Assembly: GCA_030435675.1 (NCBI GenBank)
Contig: CM059623.1
Span: forward strand, 5,606,012 to 5,670,011
Direction of reading: 5' to 3'
DNA from: Steinernema hermaphroditum
Taxonomy: Eukaryota; Nematoda; Chromadorea; Rhabditida; Steinernematidae
DNA: 64,000 nt
Part shown: positions 56,647 through 64,000 of the stretch, piece by piece
How the letters are laid out: each line of letters begins with the position of its first letter
How positions within the stretch are numbered: the stretch's first letter is position 1
Translations under genes and position numbers: made by a program
The notes under the pieces: model-generated
What the model saw: the letters and a program-made list of their open reading frames with translations, nothing else
Databases searched by the model: none
Told to the model about the DNA's origin: nothing

Positions 56647-56905
56647 AATGCGTATTGTTTCTTGTGTTCTATTAATTTTGACATAAAATGCGTGTTCCAG
56701 TAATTTCTGTGTTTGGCTTGTTTGGATTTCATCAGTTGCTGCGTCTGTTGTGCTATTCTGCTTGCGCCACATGTTGTTGTGCTTATTTTTATCAATGTGT
56801 AGTGGAAATTTGGCCAAATCATTCGAGCAAAACCCTGGGGAATGAATGACAATAGACAAAGCCCGGACTCTTTATTTCGGAAAAGCGCAGAAAGCAACGT
56901 TTGCA

Positions 56906-58390
56906 TCATTTTCCCTCCGTGGTTTCGCCGGTACTCAGGGTCAGCTTCGAAAATGTCGACGGCGCGCTCATCCTCGACTGAAAGCAAACGACTTTTTGGA
57001 TTCACATACCCTATCGGAACAAACTTTGAAGAAAGTCCTCACACGATTGGAGAGCGTTTTTGTGTTCGGTCGGACTGGAATAGGTACGTCCATTAGCGTC
57101 CGTGGAGTTGCAGGAGATGCTTGTGTTGGAGTTCTTGGGGGTGTTTGCGTTTGCGTTGTAGGAGACGTTTGCGTTGCTGGAGATGCTTGCGGCGGAGTTG
57201 TAGGAGGCGTTGCTGGAGATGTTGCCGTTGGAGTTGTAGGAGGCGTTTGAGTAGGCGTCCTAGCCTGGAAACGAATCACACATTACGAAACTTCTTCCTC
57301 TCCCGCTGTATACCATCTTCCCCTTTCGGTGCCTAACGAAGAAGAAGACGACCACTCCGACGCCAATTCTGGAAAAAAAGAACGTTTTTGACGAGAGAAA
57401 TAGAACTTGCCCAACGATGACGAAGCAGATTCCGGCGATGAGGAAGATGAACCAACCAGGGAAGCCCGTTTTCGGTCTAAAAGCGTGTGAAACCTCGTGG
57501 ATGGTCAAGAAACATTTACTCAGCAGTCGGCACGAGTCTCGGAATGGCGCTGGCTGAAAAGAATCGTTGGAGGAGCTATCAGGCAAATCACTAACCTCCC
57601 TTCTCCAGGTCGTCAATGAGCCTTGTGGGATCGTGGGCGTCGTTCTGAAAGAGAACTAGAGGAGAAAGGCCGGGAGGTGCATACGTCGAGGAAGGAGATC
57701 GAAGCGTCGCAGCCAGCACCTCTTCTAACGAGCGCGAAGCGAAGAGCGAAGAAGTCGGTCCCGTCCCAGTGGGTGAACTTCGCCAGCTTCGGTTTCCCCG
57801 AGGTTAGCTCGGTCCTTCCATGCGACAACTTGCCCTAAACTCACAAGAGACAGTGAATCGAATAGTGAATATCCATTTACGTTGTTGAGATCCACCGTGA
57901 ACTGGAAGGAAACCGTTCCGTTACGATCCACTTGGACCTCTATAGGAGCTGCCCCTGAGATAAGCGAAGAGTGAGTGCCAGAAAAACATACGACATCCTA
58001 CGCGCTCGAAAGAAGACGTCGAAAGACGAAGTCGGCGACTGCGAGAAACAGAGGTCGTGTGCTTTCTTTCGCTCGCAGCGGAATTCCGTGCGACCCTCCT
58101 TCTCGAAGCAGAAAAGCACTCTAAAGGGAACTCTGTAACTTGTTTGCGCCCGATCCTTACCGGTCGTCGAATTCGTTTTGTGTGGATGCTCTGCACGATG
58201 TCGCGTCGAAGCGGATCGAAATGCTGGCGACTTTGATGGAACGGAAGCCCACCAGGTAGGATGCGCTGCCATCATCCGAGGCATCTTTTCTGAAAGCTAG
58301 GAGTGTATTGCCCAGGAGAGTGAGTACTCACGTGTACTTCTGGAGCGCGAGAACGAGAACGAAAAAGTGGGCGAAGACGACGAAACGCAT
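56906..58390 (-). CDS. Uncharacterised type I membrane protein with T/P-rich tail
   Basis: Not recognised. ATG 58390 begins a signal peptide (MRFVVFAHFFVLVLALQKYT). About five exons encode a Cys-containing lumenal domain (FRSIKVASISIRFDATSC, VLFCFEKEGRTEFRCERKKA, EVQVDRNGTVSFQFTVDLNN, AKFTHWDGTDFFALRF), then FPGWFIFLIAGICFVIVGQ as TM. After this the frame is ambiguous. One reading uses 24- and 22-nt introns and extends the TM into IGVGVVVFFFVRHRKGKMVY; another uses 52- and 27-nt introns and gives a soluble WSSSSSLGTERGRWYTAG. Both join a Thr/Pro-rich repeat tail (TPTQTPPTTPTATSPATPPT) and end LTLSTGETTEGK at 56906. The tail would be cytosolic, unusual for mucin-like sequence. Confidence 0.6.
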
Positions 58391-59034
58391 CCGACCGGAC
58401 GCCGCTGGCTGTGGAACGCAAATGGCGGGGTCTGGCGCAGAAGGAGACTTTGTGTCTGCAGGAGCAGACATACGTGTTCCTGCCTGCAGATAGGCCACAA
58501 CGTTGTCTGCAGACAGATTCGCAGCTACATTCCAAAGCGCATTGAGGGGATTACGGAAATGATCGGGGAATTTATAGCAGATTACGGTACACACGAGTTT
58601 GATGGAACGCTGACAACAAGATGTCCGATGCCAGGCACCCGACTGCGTGAGAAGTCATCCCGAAGTTCGCCGACGCTTTGAGGACACCAAGACCGGCAAA
58701 GACGCAACCAGGACCACGGACTCATCTCTCCGAAGCAGATTACGGTAGTACATCACAATGGTTTCTGAGCTAGCGTCTTTAATGCGCATAGTATTGCTTC
58801 TTTTATGGGCTTCAAAAGAGATCAGAACTGAATTTTCTGCACGGAGACTCGCTCCATTTTTCCGATTCGTCGATTCAGATTCGTGTCCGTTTTTTGCATT
58901 TCCTGCAACACGCGTCGCGTCTATTTTGGCGACGTTGCCTGGAGAGGGAGCGGCTGAAGCGTGTCCGATCCTGCGCGTCTCCAAGGCGATTCCCGAGGCC
59001 TCGAGGCCCGCTTCCTCGTTTCGTATAGTCCTCG
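58391..59034. other. Divergent intergenic region
   Basis: No gene supported. TACGGTA copies at 58583-58589 and 58741-58747. The last 300 bp before 59035 may contain the promoter and 5' UTR of the coiled-coil gene. Confidence 0.4.
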
Positions 59035-59826
59035 ATGGCGGCGACGAACGAGGCGCTCTCGATCACGTTCTCAGAGGACGACCTGCGGCCCTCCAGAGTC
59101 TCGCAGCGCCCCGAGAAGGCTTCCGAGTGGATCGAGCGCCGCGACAAGATCCCGCGGACGCCGCCGGCGCGGAAACTCTCTGTGGAGGCGCCTTCGAAGG
59201 GGCGTTGGACCCCGGAGCGGAAGACGCGGTCGGCGGACGCGGAGGAACTCGAGTGGAGGGTGCGGAGCCTCGAGGAGAGAGAGCGCGAGGAGAAGACGCG
59301 CCTCGAAAGGATGCGCAAGGAGGAGGAGAAGCTGAAGCGGCTCCGGGAGCAGCTGGAGATGGAGGAGAAGCAGCGCCACCAGAGGCTGCTCGAGGAGAGG
59401 AGCGCCAGCGGACTCAGCTCGCCACAGGTTCGTTTCGTGGGGAGGACAGCCTATAGTACCCTCCACCCTTCAGGATCTGCCGACTCCTCCAAAAAGCGCC
59501 AAACCTCCACGCGCCACCAGAGCGTCGCCTCCAGCGTCTCGTCCCCCGCGTCGCCGCTCCCTGCAACCCTCGCGCTACAGCCGTTTCTCCGACTTCAAGT
59601 ACTACAGCTGGTCCTCCGACGAGGAGGAATCGCGGCGGGAGCCTCCGAGCACGCCTAGGGAGCCGGTGGTGGAGCACGAGCACCCGGAGGGCATGAGCTG
59701 CGAGCTCTGCGACCTAGGGCGAAAGTACGAGGAGCGGGAAAGGCGCAGACAGCGCCAGAAGAAGGGATTCATCGACGAGAACTGCCGCATCGTCGAGGAG
59801 TTTGCGGCGAAGACCGCCGCCCTGTA
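59035..59826 (+). CDS. Uncharacterised coiled-coil protein
   Basis: Two exons, 59035-59427 and 59474-59826, with a 46-nt intron in phase; 248 residues. No family recognised. Start MAATNEALSITFSEDDLRPS. Residues about 60-125 form a strong charged coiled coil (EEKTRLERMRKEEEKLKRLR). A Pro/Arg/Ser-rich middle follows (KSAKPPRATRASPPASRP), then SRFSDFKYYSWSSDEEES. Near the end GMSCELCDLGRKYEERERRR has a single CxxC (too little for a zinc finger on its own), then FIDENCRIVEEFAAKTAAL. Coding is supported by GC-rich codon use, the clean intron and lack of stops. It ends 160 bp from the convergent SGSM gene. TACGGTA lies 4 nt after its stop codon. Confidence 0.75.
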
Positions 59827-59986
59827 GGGTTACGGTATCGGTTTATAAGTTATTCGAGATAGAAATTTACAAATAAATAGAAATCTGCGGTTCTACAAGT
59901 GAAAGGGGGGATACAGTAATCCAGCTGATATTGGGAGAGATCACAGAGGGAGAAGATGTGTTCTTTGACTCGTATTCTTTTCCTGG

Positions 59987-62900
59987 CTACTTGAGTTCGT
60001 TGACGAGTTCCTGCAGCGCCCGGAGCTGCTCCCGCGCCAGCGCCAGCAGCTCAGCGGCATCGTGCCGCTCCGCCATCTCTGCAAAGCGACGGCTACCGTA
60101 GTCCGGGGGGACAGCCTACCGTTGAAGAACTTGATGACGTCGGTGAAGTCCATGCTGTTCTCGAGGAGGATGTTACGGTAGGAGGTGAGGAGGGCGAGGG
60201 CGAAGAAGAGATGGAAGTGGGCGGAGACGGTGAGGGAGGAGGCCCAGATGGTCTCCCAGAGCTTGTAGACGTGCTCGTAGACGAGCTCGCGCTTGAAGTC
60301 GAGCAGGAACCAACGATAGCTGAAGTAGAGGTGCGTGAAGTCGCCGTTGGACATCATCAGGTCGAAGAGCTCGGGGTCCATCACCTGCACCAGCGAGCGC
60401 AGGTTGTTCAGGTTCTCGTCCATGCCGCTCCCGAGGGGAAAGTTCGGCCGGAGACGCACCATTAACCGCTCGAAGCACTCCACGGCGAGCACCTCTAAAG
60501 CCAGCGGTTCAGGACGCTCCAGCGGGGACCGACCGTTGTCGAAAATGACGAGCAGGACGGCGGCCAGGTCGCACATGCCCTGCACGTAGCCCTCGTCCAT
60601 GTGACGCCAGACGAACGTGCAGATGACACGCTTCAGCCTTTCGAGGTTCTCGTGCTGCTTGAAGTAGGGCGTGTTGCGGTCGCAGCGGTCGACGTCCTTC
60701 TCGATGCGGTGCAGGTTGGTGCCGAACATGGCCACCATGTCCACCTCGTCGACGCTCTCCGCGGAGCCAAGGCACTCGGAACCGTTTGTCTGCACCGGGG
60801 GCGGCTCCTCCTCTTCGGCCTCCTCCTCGAACACGTCGTTGTTGATCGAGGACACCCGCAGGGGGTAGGTGAGGTCGCCGTTCGTCGACATCTGCCTCTG
60901 TCGCGCTGCAAGAAGCCGGTTAGGGGTGCAGGGCGGGGCGCGGGCACCTGCTTTGAAGGCCTCCTTGTCCCGCTGGCGCACGATGATCTCCAGCTTCGCC
61001 CAGTCGGCCACCTCCTGCTCGTACTGGAACCGGCACTGCACCAGCTTCTCGTCGACGTCCTCGCTCCAGCGCGCGAAGCCGAGCAGGTAGGGCCAGCAAT
61101 AGGCGCGCAGCTCGTCCTGGATGCCGTAGAGGTAGGTACGATAGAAGAACTCGCGCTCCTGTTCGGGCGTCCGGTGGGCGCGGCACCGTTCCCAGAAGAC
61201 GGCGTCCACTTGACCCGGAGCGCTGGAGGCGTCGAGGACGTCCCTCCCCACGAGGCAGGAGAGCGAGGTGCGGACGGTGCGCATGTGGCGACAGTAGGCG
61301 AGCCCTGAAGACAGAGTTAGAGGCGCCTTCGACGAGAGACTCACAGCCGAGGAAGGCCCGCGACGCGATCTGCTTGCGCATCGAGTGGCACGCGTTGATC
61401 AGATTGTTCCTGAAAGCAGGCAGAGTCAGGGACTGGAGGGGGAGACGGGACGGCGGTAGTCTGCGTTGCGGGACCAGGGAGCGAACGGGACGTGCACGTT
61501 GAGACAGTACATTCCCCAGGATGCCTACAGACCTTCCCCGGTGTTAGAGATACAGTAACCGGGCGTTAGGCATGCTCCGCAGGGGACACAACATCGACTA
61601 CTCCAGCGGGGGCTGGTGGCTACCTCACAAGCAGGTCGACGGCGCTGCTCCCGCCGTCCTTCTTCAACGGGTGCGGAGTGATCGGCAATGAGGTGCTAAA
61701 ACAGGACAGGCATGCGTCTCAGGGCGTCGCAGCAGGACTCACCACTGCTTCGGCGAGGCGGGAGGTTCCTCGGGCTCCTCGTCGACGAAGTCCTCCAGCA
61801 TCGGCTCCTGGCGCTCCATGGGCGGTTTCGTGACGGATATGATACGGAAGACGTAGTCGTGGATCTCGGCGCCCGACGACGAGGAGTCGCCGTCGAAGGA
61901 GGAGGCGGAGGAGGTGCTCTGAATAGAGGTGCGCCGCTTGAGGCGCGGGAAGACCTTGCCCTTCTCGCGGTGGAACCACAGCGGCGGGTCGAGCACGGAG
62001 AAGGGCTGGAGGCCCGACTCGAGGCAAGAGAGGAAGGTCTGCGCGTGCTGACCCGGGGGGAAGTGGAGCGGAGGGTGCTGCACGCCATCGGTGTCCACGA
62101 AGACGACGCTGACGACGGCGTCCTCGGCCGGCGCGCTCTGGTGCAGGTGGATGTAGATGATGTCCGCCACGGGCAGGTTGATTGCGTGGCGCCACAGGAA
62201 GTGGTTGTCGCACTTGCGGAGGCTCGGAGACGCCGCCGACGACGGCTGTGAGCTGAAACGGCAAGTTCACGTGGAGGTACGGTATGTCCCAGGGGGCTCC
62301 TCTTTCCATAATACATTCATCTATCTCTTATTCACGTGTTTTCATTGCCGCCGTCACTTATTGTCGAAAACAGAGTCCCTTCCTCTCGTTCCGAAGAGGG
62401 CTGCCTAGCGAAGGAGCAACCGTCTTCTTGTGCCTACCTGGAGTGCATGAGCTGGTTGGGGGTCCACTTGATGGTGAGGGCGCCCGTGTTGGCCTGGTGC
62501 AGGGAGAGGTAGCCCTTGGTGGGAGTGGGCATGTCGGGCGAGAGGACGACGCCGACGTTGTTCTTGCCGTAGAGGAGCGAGGAGCGGATGTTCTGGTGGA
62601 GCGCGGAGACGTGCTCCCGCGAGATGGCCACCGGGGGACCCGAGATGTCGGCGCTCCGGATGACGCTGTTCCCTCGGCGCATCACCTGAACGGGTCTCGT
62701 TTTCGATCCCAACCTCCCAGGTGGCCCAGGTAATTTCTGATTTCCACTCTAGATTCGTATTTGTCGTCTCCGAAGAGCGCCGTTAGGCAAAAACAGCGAT
62801 TACTCGAAAGAGCCGCTGAGTCACTCTGAGGGGAAACACAACCCATCAAAGCCAGGCTCTCTTCTGGAGAGGTGCAGACTTAATCTGCTCCTCATCATGT

Positions 62901-63120
62901 TGCCGAACAAACAGGCCAGAAAAGCGTTTTGTCGCCAATCCCCGCGGGACCGGGGTGCATAACGACTCACTCACCGACAGGGAGGGCCTCTTCGGCGACG
63001 GCGAAGGGATGCTGGCGGAGGAGTGGATGCGGTGGCGCTGCACGAGTTCGTCGGCCGTCGGGTCGCTCCAGCCGTTTTCCACCGTTCGCAGCATACTGTA
63101 GTCGAGGGCACACGGTCCGA
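59987..63120 (-). CDS. SGSM: SGSM-type RUN/TBC RabGAP, TBC half (5' end beyond window)
   Basis: Small G-protein signalling modulator that acts on Rab/Rap GTPases. Visible from the 5' side: CALDYSMLRTVENGWSDPTA then DELVQRHRIHS (63120-62990), KGYLSLHQANTGALTIKW, and NLPVADIIYIHLHQ with GQHAQTFLSCLESGLQPFSV and LDPPLWFHREKGKVF. The TBC domain contains IEKDVDRCDRNTPYFKQHEN, DEGYVQGMCDLAAVLLVIF (with the catalytic YVQGM Gln finger region), NGDFTHLYFSYRWFLLDFKR and MDFTDVIKFFN. The catalytic Arg-finger motif IxxDVxR is IEKDVDR. It ends ALQELVNELK at 59987. The RUN domain expected upstream is not in view. Two introns (39 and 42 nt) are in frame without stops; C. elegans tbc-8 is the likely counterpart. 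Confidence 0.9.
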
Positions 63121-64000
63121 CTGAAAGCGCCGAGTCAGTGGAGGGGCGCGCACGCATAAATGTCATCGGAGCCCTTTGGCCCGAGGACGCCGATGTCGGA
63201 GATCAATAGCACGCGCCGCGGCGCCAAATTCAGCCCTCCGGACGGCGGCGAAGTGAGCGACAAGTGGCCTCGCGGGAGGACAAGAAGGAGAGGTGTTCTC
63301 ATTACCCCCCTGATTGCACACTAACTCGAGGGGGATCTGTGCGGGACCACGGGGCAGAGCTTCCGCTGTGAGGCCATCTTGTTGTGACATGATGTGTCAG
63401 AAACAGAAGCGGCGCCTCTCTGGAAGGGCTCGAAGGGTCAGAAGATCGAAGGTCAGAAATGGTTAGGCGCTGACGCGGCTTTCCTGGGAAGGACGTTCTA
63501 CCGTAAAAGGTCCTGGACAGAGCTCGCTTTCTCTACCTTCTAGTGACGACAGAGTGGTCGTTCTCTGGGTAACTCTGGGGAAGGTGACAATTAGCCTCTT
63601 CTCAAACTAAGAGTCAAAAGTGCTAATTAGCCCGTAGGGTAATGATGGAGTGGGGGTACTGTAGAACAGGACTCGGAAAAACGGATGGGAAAAACATACA
63701 TATGCTTGTTTTGAGCGACTCGATAATACATTTCCGCATGTGCCTGCCGGGGTACGGTAGCCTGATTGAGGGGAATGTGGGAAAGTGGCTGGAAGAGGTG
63801 CCGAGAATCGCCACTGACTCTGCGACGGATACTGCGAATTCCGCGTTTAACGACGCGCGAAGATCGAGAGATTTCTCTCTCTGGGTACAGTAGGGCGTCT
63901 CTTCCGATCTCAGAAGGCACATAAGACGCATTCTAGAGATAAGTGGATCACAAAAAGGTCTAACATGCGTGCACAGATCTGCACAGCAGGTCTACAAGAG
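63121..64000. other. Upstream part of the SGSM gene, probably intron, to the window edge
   Basis: No exon recognised. If the RUN-domain exons lie further right, this is intron. TACSGTA at 63499-63505 and 63753-63759, and TACNGTA variants at 63093, 63656 and 63886, cluster here. Confidence 0.4.

Noticed and set aside
58655..59466. Antisense and alternate-frame reading of the coiled-coil gene
   Set aside because: Arg/Glu-rich mirror frames of a GC-rich coding exon; no independent signal.

Overview
This is a eukaryotic, almost certainly nematode, genomic window (rhabditid or Steinernema-like; the species cannot be fixed from sequence alone). The evidence is compact multi-exon genes on both strands, introns mostly 37-50 nt with GT...TTTCAG or TTTTAG ends, likely trans-splice acceptors (tttcag) directly before start codons, closely spaced same-strand genes that look like operons, and orthologues of conserved animal genes. 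GC is near 50%. I found no bacterial genes, tRNA, rRNA or CRISPR. All splice sites were placed by eye from reading frame, GT/AG ends and family conservation.

Layout. 1-1412 (-): phosphorylase kinase gamma subunit, cut by the left edge. 2409-5457 (-): NAA15, divergent from WDR4 at 6075-7408 (+). 7601-11791 (+): SLC6 Na+/neurotransmitter symporter. 12360-14800 (-): AP-4/TFAP4-type bHLH factor, sitting in a cluster of CAGCTG E-boxes. 16781-22359 (-): a likely three-gene operon of mGluR-like class C GPCR, mitochondrial ribosomal protein L11 and a membrane protein. 23002-26918: a Tc1/mariner-type element whose left inverted repeat is split by a complete PIF/Harbinger transposon. 27544-30525 (-): RPS15A followed by DNA polymerase eta, a likely operon. 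31367-32022 (-): SR-type splicing factor. 33762-35830 (+): SPT2 histone chaperone. 35975-37066 (-): Ig-domain surface protein. 37582-38161 (-): single-pass membrane protein.

From about 38.4 to 44.6 kb lies an accessory island with a different character. It holds hairpins, an 856-bp palindrome inserted near retroelement gag remnants, about 330-bp repeats with G-tracts, duplicated gene fragments, a single-exon orphan ORF and a truncated ZNF830. Compact conserved genes then resume: DHHC palmitoyltransferase 44714-45737 (-), Ulp1/SENP SUMO protease 46340-48108 (+), SLC25A15 ornithine carrier 48636-49776 (+), glycyl-tRNA synthetase 50187-52457 (-), ceramide glucosyltransferase 53452-54763 (+), actin 55370-56646 (+), an unknown type I membrane protein 56906-58390 (-), a coiled-coil protein 59035-59826 (+), and the TBC-domain half of an SGSM-type RabGAP from 59987 towards the right edge (-).

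The conserved genes are mostly housekeeping genes with no single shared pathway. The most unusual signals are a 7-mer, TACSGTA, present about 44 times (roughly 8 expected) and often at 5' splice sites; introns as short as 27 nt (possibly 22-24 nt); the E-box cluster around the AP-4 gene; and the nested transposons.
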